Source: JAJDTQ01 sp963422385 (lineage in GTDB: Bacteria > Desulfobacterota > Binatia > UBA9968 > JAJDTQ01). Taken from it: 64,000 nucleotides of DNA. Position 1 is the first letter of the stretch. The number at the start of each line of letters is the position of its first letter. Shown here one piece after another: positions 34,316 through 42,514 of this stretch. The DNA lies in contig OY729432.1 of NCBI GenBank assembly GCA_963422385.1, positions 3,286,001 through 3,350,000 of the forward strand, written 5' to 3'. The translations under genes were made by a program, and so were the position numbers. The notes below the pieces were generated by a model, which was not told the origin of the DNA, searched no databases, and was given only the letters and a program-made list of their open reading frames with translations.

Positions 34316-34931
34316 GACTCAACTCCTCGGGTTCTTCCAGAGTTTCGCTCACGAACTCGACCATTTCGACTTGGTCGACCGGGATCAAAATCGCGGATAC
34401 CCCCGTCGCAGGTATCCGTTTTTCGTCGGCCAGCCATTCGGCTTCCGCGATTCGGAAGTGGCCTTCGTCGGGACGACTTGGCCATTCTTCAGGCCAGCCA
34501 AAAAGGCGACGTTCAAGGCGACGTTCTCCTTTAAGGTGCAACATAACATAGCATTCGCAGTGGCGCGAGAAGGCGGAGTACCACTCGGACGCGTAGGAGG
34601 TTTCTCTGGTTACACCGAGCCGACGAAGAAGGCGATGCAACGTATCCCAATTGAGAAAGTAAGCGGTCAGCAGTCCAAGGGCAACAGCGACCAAGACAGA
34701 AAGCAGGAGTTCCCATTCCTTGCGCCAAGGATCGTCGTCCACAATGCACCCAAAGAAGAGGACTCCGTCCATGATGGCCTTCCCAATCACGGTGAAGATC
34801 AGAGCTTGGACCACGCGGTCGAATGGGCTCGGTTTGGGATACGACGTAAGTGAGTAGAAGATGGCCGCTGCCACGAATCCAGGTAAGAGAAAACTCGGGA
34901 CTCCGACAATCTCACTGGATGTCCAGTTCAT
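34308..34931 (-). CDS. DUF6338 family membrane protein
   Basis: 207 residues. Three predicted membrane helices at about 12-30, 41-62 and 75-93, with the motif PSFLLPGFVAAAIFYSLTSY and PSPFDRVVQALIFT typical of DUF6338. A cytoplasmic domain of about 110 residues follows, containing YASEWYSAFSRHCECYVMLH and the SH3-like end FRIAEAEWLADEKRIPATGV. Function unknown. With the proline-rich mini-protein it forms a two-gene cassette inserted between two catabolic transcription units and reading against them. Base composition is lower in GC than the neighbours, suggesting transfer. Confidence 0.8.
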   Translation of the reverse strand: MNWTSSEIVGVPSFLLPGFVAAAIFYSLTSYPKPSPFDRVVQALIFTVIGKAIMDGVLFFGCIVDDDPWRKEWELLLSVLVAVALGLLTAYFLNWDTLHRLLRRLGVTRETSYASEWYSAFSRHCECYVMLHLKGERRLERRLFGWPEEWPSRPDEGHFRIAEAEWLADEKRIPATGVSAILIPVDQVEMVEFVSETLEEPEELSHG

Positions 34932-35074
34932 GACTGTTTCACCTCCGCGATTCCTCGTTCTGTAACGACTGTTGACTCAGTTTCCGGGTTCCTTGAACGT
35001 CATGCAAGTCAGCAAAATCCACGCCAGTCGCGCCCCTCTCCCAACCCTCCGCCGGCCGTGCTAGATTGCCCGGC

Positions 35075-36025
35075 ATGGCGACTCTGATCACGGGCAGCGG
35101 GCTTATTGGCGCCTCCTTCGGGGCCTGTGCCGCGGTGCGGGGCGAACGTCTGGTCTTCCTCGACTTCCAGCCGCGGGATGACTTTCTGAAGAGCAGGCTC
35201 GGGTCCGCGGACTACCTATCCCTTCAGGGGGACGTGCTGGATCTGCCGGCCCTCACCGGAATCATCAAGGCCCATGACATTGATACGGTGCTGCACACGG
35301 CGGCCATCATCGCCGGCCGTGTGGCCCAGGAGGGCTATTGGGCCTTCAACGTCAATATCCAGGGCACCATCAACGTCGCCGAGGCGGTACGGTTGGCCGG
35401 AGTCAGGCGGGTGGTGCACGTGAGCACGTTGAGCGTCTACAACCGCGCGTTCGAGGGATCGACACTCGTGCCCGAAACGCTCCAGCGGGGTGACAGCACG
35501 GCCTACGGCAACTCCAAGGCCGTCCAGGAACTCGTGCTGGAGGCGTACCAGGGGCTCTTCGGCTTCGAGCTGATGGTGGTGCGGCTGGCCCACGTGTTCG
35601 GTCTGGGGCATTTCCTGGGTGGGGCCGAGAGCGGCGCCATCACGCATACGTTGCTCACATGCGGCCGGGACGGCGGGGTCGCCAGGATTCCCCGGCGCCA
35701 GGCCCGGCCGCTGGAGCGGATCTACGCGAAGGACGTGGGCAGGGCGGTGGATCTGGCGGCTGCCGTGCCGGCGCCGCGGGTGAACGTGTTCAACATCGGC
35801 ACGGGCCTGGTGACTACCTTCGACGAGTTGGTGGCGGAGGCAAGAGCGATCTATCCGGGTCTGGAGGTGGAGGTCGTGCCGGACGGGACTACGCATGAGG
35901 GCGCGAAGCAGCCGCTGGACATCACGCGGACCAAGGAGTATCTGGGCTGGGAACCGCAATTCACCCTGGGCTCGGCGCTGCAGGACTATGTCAGCGATCT
36001 GGACGCGCTGGCGCAAGAGGTGTGA
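35075..36025 (+). CDS. NAD-dependent epimerase/dehydratase family protein
   Basis: 316 residues from ATG 35075; the preceding TTG at 35066 is possible but without support. TLITGSGLIGASFGACAAVR (NAD-binding), IDTVLHTAAIIAG, HVSTLSVYNRAF (Ser) and AYGNSKAVQELV (Tyr, Lys). C-terminal LGWEPQFTLGSALQDYVSDL. Paralogue of the 28498 gene with the same unusual TLITGSG opening. Followed after about 65 bases by an amidohydrolase gene, a repeat of the amidohydrolase-epimerase pairing seen at 25.9-29.4 kb. Confidence 0.88.
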   Translation: MATLITGSGLIGASFGACAAVRGERLVFLDFQPRDDFLKSRLGSADYLSLQGDVLDLPALTGIIKAHDIDTVLHTAAIIAGRVAQEGYWAFNVNIQGTINVAEAVRLAGVRRVVHVSTLSVYNRAFEGSTLVPETLQRGDSTAYGNSKAVQELVLEAYQGLFGFELMVVRLAHVFGLGHFLGGAESGAITHTLLTCGRDGGVARIPRRQARPLERIYAKDVGRAVDLAAAVPAPRVNVFNIGTGLVTTFDELVAEARAIYPGLEVEVVPDGTTHEGAKQPLDITRTKEYLGWEPQFTLGSALQDYVSDLDALAQEV

Positions 36026-36091
36026 CGCCGCGGCTCGCCGGCATGGACCCGGCGCGCGAAGAGGGGAACCGCACGAAAAGGGGAGCGAGTG

Positions 36092-37540
36092 ATGAGTTCA
36101 GGACAGACCTTCGAATCCGAAGCGGTCCGCGCCCGGCTCGACCACCCGATCATCGATACCGACGGTCACACCGTCGAGCTTACGCCGCTCTACCTTGACT
36201 ATCTCAAGGAGTTGGGCGGCGCGGACATGCCGCGGCGCTATGCCGCGGCCATGAGCGCCCGCTCCAATAGCCGTTGGTCCTCCATGACCGAGGCTGAGCG
36301 TCGCAGCGTCCGGGCGCATTGTCCGCCCTGGTGGGCGCGTCCGTCGCGCAACACCCTGGACCGGGCCACGGCGTCGTTGCCGCGCCTGCTGCACGAGAGA
36401 ATGGACCGGCTGGGACTCGACTTCGCCGTGCTCTATCCTACCGAGGGGTTGAGCAGCCCGCCCCGGTTCGAGGACGAGGAGTTGCGGCGGGTTTCCTGCC
36501 GGGCATTGAACAAGTTTCACGCGGAATTCTACGGCGAATGCTCGGACCGGATGACCCCGGCCGCGGTGATTCCCACTCACACACCGGAAGAGGCCATCGC
36601 GGACACCGAGTACGCCGTCCGCGATCTGGGCCTCAAGACCATCGTCATCTCCCACGTGGACCGTCCCATCCCGCGGGTACGGGAGGAGCGGCCGGACTTG
36701 GCGCCTCTCGCTCGCTACATCGACACACTGGCCCTGGACAGCGACCACGACTACGATCCGTTCTGGCAGCGTTGCCTCGATCTGGGCGTGGCTCCGACGT
36801 CCCACGCCAGCGGTCAGGGCTGGGGCAGCCGGCGCTCGGTGTCCAACTACATGTACAACCACATCGGCCACTTCGCCGCGGCCGGCGAGGCCATGTGCAA
36901 AGCCTTGTTTTTCGGAGGGGTTACCTATCGCTTTCCAATGCTCAACTTTGCCTTTCTGGAGTGCGGCGTCGGGTGGGCATGCGGCCTGTACAGCGACATC
37001 CTGGAGCACTGGGAGAAGCGCAACCGGGACGCCATAGCCGCGCTGGATCCGGAGAGCCTCGACGTCGATCTCATGATGAAGCTGGTCGCGGAGTACGGCG
37101 GCATCGAAGACGGGGAGAAGCTCGACCGGATCCGCGCGTCGCTGGGCCGGAAGCAGCGGCGTCCGGAAATTCTCGACGACTGGTCGCAGTGCGGCATCGA
37201 GAAGGCCGAGGACATCCGGGATCGCTTCGTGCCGCGCTTCTACTTCGGTTGCGAGGCCGACGACCGCATGATCGCCTGGGCCTTCAACGACAGGCTGAAC
37301 CCCTTCGGCGCCCGGCTCGGAGCCATGATGAGCTCGGACATCGGCCACTGGGACGTTACCGACATGACCGGGGTGGTGGCCGAGGCCCACGAGCTGGTGG
37401 ACCGGGGGCATATCACCGACGAGGATTTTCGCGACTTCAGCTTCACCAACGCGGTGCGCTTCTATTCCGGCGTGAATCCGGATTTCTTTACCGACACGGC
37501 CTGTGAGGAAGCGGCGGCCCGGGTGATGGCCGCCAGTTAG
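36092..37540 (+). CDS. Amidohydrolase-2 family protein, long form
   Basis: 482 residues from ATG 36092 (GGGGAGCG before it; a GTG directly upstream is also possible). The longest and most divergent paralogue: metal site HPIIDTDGHTVEL, the strand-5 position has APTSHASGQGWG, AFLECGVGWACGL at strand 6 and MSSDIGHWDVTDM at strand 8 with Asp but without the SDYPH consensus. A long insertion around residues 320-380 (EKLDRIRASLGRKQRRPEIL) is absent from the others. Probably a hydrolase for a different substrate class. Same strand as the epimerase and the next amidohydrolase. Confidence 0.87.
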   Translation: MSSGQTFESEAVRARLDHPIIDTDGHTVELTPLYLDYLKELGGADMPRRYAAAMSARSNSRWSSMTEAERRSVRAHCPPWWARPSRNTLDRATASLPRLLHERMDRLGLDFAVLYPTEGLSSPPRFEDEELRRVSCRALNKFHAEFYGECSDRMTPAAVIPTHTPEEAIADTEYAVRDLGLKTIVISHVDRPIPRVREERPDLAPLARYIDTLALDSDHDYDPFWQRCLDLGVAPTSHASGQGWGSRRSVSNYMYNHIGHFAAAGEAMCKALFFGGVTYRFPMLNFAFLECGVGWACGLYSDILEHWEKRNRDAIAALDPESLDVDLMMKLVAEYGGIEDGEKLDRIRASLGRKQRRPEILDDWSQCGIEKAEDIRDRFVPRFYFGCEADDRMIAWAFNDRLNPFGARLGAMMSSDIGHWDVTDMTGVVAEAHELVDRGHITDEDFRDFSFTNAVRFYSGVNPDFFTDTACEEAAARVMAAS

Positions 37541-37602
37541 CTCCGGGTCGGTATGTGCGTCGCGTTGACAAACCCATGTAAGCAGGGAACAGGACGGCTC
37601 TC

Positions 37603-38709
37603 ATGAAAGACGGATTGAAGGTCATGGACTCGGACATGCACGTGCGCGAGCCCGCGGACCTCTGGGAGAAGTACATGGAGCCCGAGTGGCGCGACCGGGG
37701 GCCCAGGATCCTGAGCACCACCACCCGCAGCTCGGCCATGGTCATGGTCGACGGCAAGATCCTCAAGGGCTACCCGCCGGCCTACCGCGGCGGCATCTTC
37801 GACGCCACGCGCATCGACGCGGAGATCGCGGACGCCCGGGCACGGGGCTTCGACGGGGTGTCGCAGCTTGATGCCATGGAGAAGGAGGGGCTCGACCTGG
37901 CCGTCATGTATCCGTCCATCGGCCTGGGCGTCATGATGCGCGACGACATGGAACCCGGACTCGGCGCCGCGGTGGCCCGGGCCTACAACAACTGGCTCCA
38001 CGATTTCTGCCGGACCGACCCCAAGCGGATGAAGGGCGCGGCCATGATCTCCCTCCACGACGTCACCGAGGCCGCCAGGGAGGCCCGGCGGGCGGTGGAG
38101 GAGTTGGGCTTCGTGGCCGTGTTCGCGCGTCCGGAGCCGTTACGGTCCCTGCCGTGGCATTCCCGCTACTACGATGTCCTTTGGTCCACGCTGGAGGAAC
38201 TGGGCATTCCCATGGGCTTCCACTCCGCCGCTTCCGCCGGCGAGGTCCGGCAGATGGGCGACGTGTTCGGCGACGACCTGCTCCTGCGCCACATTTGCGA
38301 GCATCCCATGTCCAACATGATGGCCATGATCGACATCATCGGTGGCGGGGTGCTGGAGCGCCACCCCAGGCTCAAGGTGGCGTTCCTGGAGTGCTACTGC
38401 GGCTGGGTCTCCTTCATGCTCCACCGCATGGACGGCGCCGTGGCCAAGGCCCGGAACCCCAACATCTCGGAGCTGAAGCCCAGCGAGTTCTTCAAGCGGC
38501 AATGCTGGATCTCCACCGAATCCGAGAAGGAACTACCCATGGTCGCCGAGCTCATCGGCGACGACAACATCGTCTACTCGACGGACTACCCTCACGGGGA
38601 CTCGGACTTCCCCCACGCCGTGGAAGAGTTCCTGGAGGTCGAAGGCGTCTCCAAGGAGACCAAGCGGAAGATCCTCTGGGATAACTGCGCCCGGCTGTAT
38701 GACCTTTGA
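37603..38709 (+). CDS. Amidohydrolase-2 family protein
   Basis: 368 residues. MDSDMHVREPADLWEKYMEP metal site, GFHSAASAG with the strand-5 His, AFLECYCGWVSFML at strand 6 and STDYPHGDSDFPHAVEEFL with the strand-8 Asp. Closest relative in the window is the 42507 gene (shared AYNNWLHDFC-like, KPSEFFKRQC-like and SDYPH.DSEFPHAV stretches). Its stop codon is overlapped by the first codons of the AbiV-like gene, whose insertion point may be exactly here. Confidence 0.92.
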   Translation: MKDGLKVMDSDMHVREPADLWEKYMEPEWRDRGPRILSTTTRSSAMVMVDGKILKGYPPAYRGGIFDATRIDAEIADARARGFDGVSQLDAMEKEGLDLAVMYPSIGLGVMMRDDMEPGLGAAVARAYNNWLHDFCRTDPKRMKGAAMISLHDVTEAAREARRAVEELGFVAVFARPEPLRSLPWHSRYYDVLWSTLEELGIPMGFHSAASAGEVRQMGDVFGDDLLLRHICEHPMSNMMAMIDIIGGGVLERHPRLKVAFLECYCGWVSFMLHRMDGAVAKARNPNISELKPSEFFKRQCWISTESEKELPMVAELIGDDNIVYSTDYPHGDSDFPHAVEEFLEVEGVSKETKRKILWDNCARLYDL

Positions 38710-39523
38710 GGGGGTGGGGTCGAGGTCCACAATTGAGGGCGATAGGTGCTACGACAAACTGAATGAGAAACTCGTTGAGTTGAGTGGCAAACCGGAAGAT
38801 GACGCGATCACGAGGGAACTCGCACGCAAGGATGGCCTCCGGCGGTTCTCTAAGCTCAATGAGGAGCTGTCGCAAGTGTTCAGAACACAACCTTCGCTCC
38901 TGATGGGTGAGACCTTTGATGAGTGTTTGGAGCAGTACAAGACCCTCCTTGAACACGTCGAGGGATTGTGGTCGGAAGCGTGTCGGTTCTACCAGCTTGG
39001 AAAGTTCCGGTTTGCGACGTTCTTTTCCATCCTTGTCATCGAAGAGGTCGGCAAACTGACGCGCCTCGCGCAGGATCTCGTTTATTGTGATGTACCGCGT
39101 CCCACTACTCAAGGGGACGCAGTCGAGCGTAGTCACCGGCGGAAACACTTCATTGGAGTAGTTTCAGGAGCACTGATCAACGCGCGCCTGGACCGAGTGT
39201 TGGGTAAGGACACTGTCCGCAGGATATTGCATCAAGCTGAAACCGGCGAACTCGAAAAGATCCGGCAAGACTGCCTCTACATCGATATGAAGGACGGTCG
39301 CGTAGTGACGCCTGGGGAATCCATTGATACTGAACGCGCCACAGTGCCAACGGTCCTTGCGGGTGAGCTGATGGCGGAAGTTCTGGGTCACTTTCCGTGG
39401 GAGTTTGAACGCATGCCTGGTGCAGTGATTGCTTTCGAACGCGCAACAGGTATGCCTGAGAAGAACATCGATCCGCAGCGGAGTCCCGAAGCAAGCCGAC
39501 AAGGACGGACTGAAGTTTCTTAG
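38699..39523 (+). CDS. AbiV-family abortive-infection protein (HEPN-like)
   Basis: 274 residues. YQLGKFRFATFFSILVIEEVGKLTRLA followed by RSHRRKHFIGVVSGALINARLD, VRRILHQAETGELEKIRQDCLYIDMKDGR is the AbiV pattern, with an Arg/His segment of HEPN RNase type. The family blocks phage growth by abortive infection. The only ATG lies inside the last codons of the amidohydrolase gene, and the first 20 residues (MTFEGVGSRSTIEGDR) are unlike AbiV, so the original start may have been lost at the insertion junction. It converges with the BrnA-like gene with a four-base overlap. Confidence 0.78.
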   Translation: MTFEGVGSRSTIEGDRCYDKLNEKLVELSGKPEDDAITRELARKDGLRRFSKLNEELSQVFRTQPSLLMGETFDECLEQYKTLLEHVEGLWSEACRFYQLGKFRFATFFSILVIEEVGKLTRLAQDLVYCDVPRPTTQGDAVERSHRRKHFIGVVSGALINARLDRVLGKDTVRRILHQAETGELEKIRQDCLYIDMKDGRVVTPGESIDTERATVPTVLAGELMAEVLGHFPWEFERMPGAVIAFERATGMPEKNIDPQRSPEASRQGRTEVS

Positions 39524-39771
39524 GAGCGGTTCAAGGTCCGCCGAGCATGCTCGCGAAGCACGCGGTTGATTTCGGTCTGATATCCCCGTCCACTTGGGGC
39601 GTTTGCCCTGAACCACGCGACTACGTCGGCATCCAGTCTTAAGGTGATCTGCCGTTTCACTGGTCGATATGACAGAGCACGCTTGGCCCCGGACCAGTCG
39701 ATAGTCTCGGGTATGTCGGTGCTTTTCGTCACCCGACGCCGACGCAGCAAATTGTCAATATCGGAAGTCAA
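39520..39771 (-). CDS. BrnA-like antitoxin, without an adjacent BrnT
   Basis: 83 residues from TTG 39771, the first plausible start after the upstream HigA-like stop at 39794; the longer open frame overlaps that gene. DWSGAKRALSYRPVKRQITL followed by RLDADVVAWFRANAPSGRGY and QTEINRVLREHARR is the BrnA_antitoxin/RHH pattern. BrnA normally follows the BrnT toxin, but here it follows a HigBA-type pair, so it may be an orphan or a recruited third component. Moderate doubt about the start. Confidence 0.7.
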   Translation of the reverse strand: MTSDIDNLLRRRRVTKSTDIPETIDWSGAKRALSYRPVKRQITLRLDADVVAWFRANAPSGRGYQTEINRVLREHARRTLNRS

Positions 39772-39793
39772 TGGTTCGGAGGGCTGGCGAGGC

Positions 39794-40126
39794 TCATGAC
39801 CTGAAATTCTCGTCTTCGTCCGCGAAATTCGCGATCGCGACGTCGCCCTGCGGAAACCGGGCAACGATATTCAGTGTGCCGCCCATCGCTTCGATGTAGG
39901 CGCGGAGTCTCGAAACATACATATCTGTTCTTCGCTCCAGCTTGGCGACCGCCGGCTGGTTTACGTTCAAGGCCTCGCCGAGGGCCTTCTGGGTCAGCGC
40001 CTGCGCCTGTCGGAGTTCGTGAAGCGGCATGGCGGCGCGAAGCTTTGCCTTTTTGGCATCCACCCGCGAACGGCGCTCCGGCGTAAAGTCCTTGGTGAGG
40101 TCACCAAAGGTGTTGCGTCTACTCAT
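39794..40126 (-). CDS. higA: HigA-like XRE-family antitoxin
   Basis: 110 residues. The HTH reads HELRQAQALTQKALGEALNVNQPAVAKLERRTDMYVSRL, a canonical XRE helix-turn-helix, followed by the short strand AMGGTLNIVARFPQGDVAI typical of antitoxins of the HigA/'helix-turn-helix + DUF' type. It neutralises the toxin encoded just upstream (ATGA overlap of four bases) and would repress the promoter at 40491-40519. Toxin-first gene order is the usual HigBA order. Confidence 0.87.
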   Translation of the reverse strand: MSRRNTFGDLTKDFTPERRSRVDAKKAKLRAAMPLHELRQAQALTQKALGEALNVNQPAVAKLERRTDMYVSRLRAYIEAMGGTLNIVARFPQGDVAIANFADEDENFRS

Positions 40127-40485
40127 TCGATCAACCTTTTCCGTTTCAACTCTTGCAAATACTTGTCGTAGAGATTGTCCGCGATAGGTATATATCGCCT
40201 GTAGAACCGATCGTTTCCCGCCTTGTTGCCGCCGATTAGCAGGATCGCGGACCGCCTCGGGTCGAAAGCATAGAAGATGCGGATGGGATCACCGGCACTC
40301 TGGATGCGAAGCTCACGCATTTGGCCGTGGCGAGAACCTGTAACGCCGGAGGAATAGGGGAACGGCAGTCCAGGTCCGTGCTCCGTCAGCAACTCGACCA
40401 TCGCGGCAACGTCGTCTTGCTGAACCTCCATCAGGCGATTCCACCATTCACCGAACTCATTCGTGTACTCGACAGGCCGATTCAT
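40123..40485 (-). CDS. higB: HigB/RelE-superfamily toxin (Gp49-like)
   Basis: 120 residues. VEYTNEFGEWWNRLMEVQQD, then GPGLPFPYSSGVTGSRHGQMRELRIQ, DPIRIFYAFDPRRSAILLIGGNKAGND and a final DNLYDKYLQELKRK match the phage-derived Gp49-like/HigB family of ribosome-dependent or mRNA interferases. Key basic/aromatic residues in RELRI and RIFYAFDPRR are present, so it is probably active. Start ATG at 40485 is just after the -10 box of a strong predicted promoter, giving a short leader. Confidence 0.87.
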   Translation of the reverse strand: MNRPVEYTNEFGEWWNRLMEVQQDDVAAMVELLTEHGPGLPFPYSSGVTGSRHGQMRELRIQSAGDPIRIFYAFDPRRSAILLIGGNKAGNDRFYRRYIPIADNLYDKYLQELKRKRLIE

Positions 40486-40490
40486 CTATG

Positions 40491-40519
40491 GATATATTCC
40501 TGAAAGGGAATGTCGTCAA
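40491..40519 (-). promoter_or_regulatory. higB: Promoter and operator of the HigBA-like module
   Basis: On the minus strand TTGACG (40519-40514) and TATATC (40496-40491) are separated by exactly 17 bases. Between them is the inverted repeat ATTCC-CTTTCA-GGAAT (40496-40511), the natural binding site for the HTH antitoxin and placed to block RNA polymerase. Autorepression is the expected control. Confidence 0.7.
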
Positions 40520-40679
40520 GCCTCGCCGGACCGCCCGGTTTCCATGATTCCATGCGAGGTGCGATCTACGGAAAATGCAGAATGCGGGCCATGGCAAGAG
40601 TTATCCGTAGTCATCGAGTGCTGATGCACTCGATGATCTGCAGGAAGACTCAAGACGGTCGGGAAAAGGAGGGGCGCTG

Positions 40680-41174
40680 GTGGCTGATTTGCCGAGCTAC
40701 GTGCTTGAGCGGGTATTCGATGCGCCGCGCGATCTGGTGTGGAAGACCTGGACCGATGGGGAACTGTTGCCGCGCTGGTACGGGCCTGGGATCGAGACGG
40801 TCGTCCATCGCCTCGATCCGAGACCCGGCGGACTCTGGCTGGTGGAAATGCAGTGGGGCGGCAACTCCAACTATCAACGGGTCGAGTACACCGAGGTGAC
40901 CGCGCCCGAGCGGCTGGTCTGGTTGCACTCGGTCTCGGATGCGGACTGGAATGTCATTCCGAATCCCGTGATGGCTGACTGGCCGCGGGTGCTGCTGACG
41001 ACAGTGACGTTCGCGGAAGAGGGCGGTCGGACCGGGATGTGCCTCACCTGGGTGCCGCATGAGGCGGGCGCCGCTGAAATTGCCTGTTTCGCCGCTGCGA
41101 TGGACGGCATGGACAAGGGCTGGGGCGCCGGCATGGGGTTGCTCGCAGAGCTGTTGGCTGAATTGCAGGCTTGA
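40680..41174 (+). CDS. AHSA1/SRPBCC-domain protein
   Basis: 164 residues from GTG 40680, with AAGGAGG upstream. LERVFDAPRDLVWKTWTDGELLPRWYGP and LVEMQWGGNSNYQRVEYTEV, TVTFAEEGGRTGMCLTWVPH, and the C-terminal helix with MDGMDKGWGAGMGLLAELL is the AHSA1/START-like fold that binds small hydrophobic ligands. Such stand-alone proteins have no assigned reaction. It is followed by a glyoxalase-type fragment on the opposite strand, with no operon partner. Confidence 0.87.
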   Translation: MADLPSYVLERVFDAPRDLVWKTWTDGELLPRWYGPGIETVVHRLDPRPGGLWLVEMQWGGNSNYQRVEYTEVTAPERLVWLHSVSDADWNVIPNPVMADWPRVLLTTVTFAEEGGRTGMCLTWVPHEAGAAEIACFAAAMDGMDKGWGAGMGLLAELLAELQA

Positions 41175-41204
41175 GTCGACGGCAATTTGTGGCCTGCCTG
41201 CACC

Positions 41205-41326
41205 TCACACCTTGAACCCATCGCCGCCGATGTCCGCACAGGAGGTGAATCCGAGCTTGTCACGAGGAACGCGCGCAGCGCCTCGGGTTCCGCAGCGTAG
41301 AACATCGTGTGCGCGCCCTTGATCAT
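41205..41326 (-). pseudogene. Fragment of a VOC/glyoxalase-family gene
   Basis: From ATG 41326 the minus strand reads MIKGAHTMFYAAEPEALRAF and then, after a one-base loss, RDKLGFTSCADIGGDGFKV and a stop. This is the N-terminal strand-helix of vicinal-oxygen-chelate proteins of the form MIKGAHTMFY...PE.LRAF.RDKLGF. Only about 40 of the usual 120-130 residues remain. Dead. Confidence 0.65.
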
Positions 41327-41350
41327 CGTCCCGCTCCCCGCATCAGTCTC

Positions 41351-42514
41351 TCATCCTGTTTGCCGTCCCCGTTTGTTGTCGTATTCCGCCTTGGCCGCGG
41401 CCGCCCCGTCGCACGCGGCCGCGTGAAATTCCGGTTGCCGCGCGGCCGCCTCATCATAGCTGGCTTTTCTTCCATCGAACTGGCCCTGGAAGTGGGGGAT
41501 CACGTGCCTCGCGAACAGCTCGTAGCTGCGTCGCGTGGCCTCCCAATCGGCCCAGTCGTGGCACATGAACAACACCATCCCGAACCCGCCGGTCCCCGCC
41601 TGCATGTGCTCGATCTGCCGGATGACGTCCTCAGGTGTTCCGATGATGGCGCGTCCGCTGCCGACGATGAACTCGCGAACGTCGGTGACGTCTTTCGGAA
41701 CCGGCATGTTGGGTAGCACGTCACGCGCGTAGCCGCCCCAGGCGTCGATACCGAACCGTAGGTCCTCCATGGCCTGCTCGCGAGTGTCGGCGATGTGCAT
41801 TTGTACGGCGATGCGGAAATTGCGCCGGTCGGCGGTGCGGCCGTGGGCGGCCGCGGCCTCCTCGTAGATGCCCCAATTCGTGGCATAGGCGGCCAGGGCG
41901 TCGTCCGAATGCCCGCCCAGCGACAAAAGGTCGAGCCCGTAGCGACCGGCGAGGAGCGCGCCCGCGGGCGAGCGGATGGTGGTCACCGCCATCTCCATCC
42001 GCGGTCGGGTGAAGGAGGCGTGCTGCAGCCTGGCGTTTTCGAGGGTGAACCAGTCGGTCTTGGCGCTCACGCGCTCGCCCTCGAGCAGCGGGATGATCAC
42101 GTCCAGCGCCTCGTTCATCATGCGCCGCGTGCGGCGTGCGTCGATCCCCATCTGCGCCGCGTCCGATGGCAGCGCGCCGGGCCCCACGCCGAACATGGCG
42201 CGTCCGCGGGTCATGTGATCGAGCTGGACCATGGCGTCGGCGAGCATGAAAGGATGGGTATAGGGCAGCGACTTGACGCCGGTTCCGAGACGGATGTGCC
42301 GGGTCTCTCTGGCCGCGGCGGCGATGAAGATTTCCGGCGCGGCGATGGTTTCGAATCCGCCGGAATGATGTTCGCCGATCCAGGCCTCGTCATAGCCGAG
42401 GCGGTCCAGCAGAGTCATCAGCTCGAGGTCGCGTTCGAACAGAAGGGTCGGGTTCTCGTTCAGCGGGTGGAAGGGAGCCAGAAAAACGCCGAAACGCAAA
42501 ATGGCATCAGGCAT
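41351..42514 (-). CDS. LLM-class flavin-dependent oxidoreductase
   Basis: 387 residues. RFGVFLAPFHPLNENPTLLF, DRLGYDEAWIGEHHSGGFET and VKSLPYTHPFMLADAMVQLDHMTRGRAMFGVGPG are the bacterial-luciferase-like monooxygenase pattern, and the product resembles limonene-type monooxygenases. It uses reduced FMN and oxygen to oxidise an organic substrate. The flavin reductase at 24898 could supply FMNH2, though it is far away. The start overlaps the amidohydrolase stop by eight bases, so both are translated from one minus-strand message. The C-terminal 60 residues are Ala-rich and probably disordered. Confidence 0.92.
   Translation of the reverse strand: MPDAILRFGVFLAPFHPLNENPTLLFERDLELMTLLDRLGYDEAWIGEHHSGGFETIAAPEIFIAAAARETRHIRLGTGVKSLPYTHPFMLADAMVQLDHMTRGRAMFGVGPGALPSDAAQMGIDARRTRRMMNEALDVIIPLLEGERVSAKTDWFTLENARLQHASFTRPRMEMAVTTIRSPAGALLAGRYGLDLLSLGGHSDDALAAYATNWGIYEEAAAAHGRTADRRNFRIAVQMHIADTREQAMEDLRFGIDAWGGYARDVLPNMPVPKDVTDVREFIVGSGRAIIGTPEDVIRQIEHMQAGTGGFGMVLFMCHDWADWEATRRSYELFARHVIPHFQGQFDGRKASYDEAAARQPEFHAAACDGAAAAKAEYDNKRGRQTG

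Noticed and set aside
40560..40680. Small coding frame upstream of the AHSA1 gene
   Set aside because: No ribosome-binding site, no domain and no coding bias; treated as intergenic leader.
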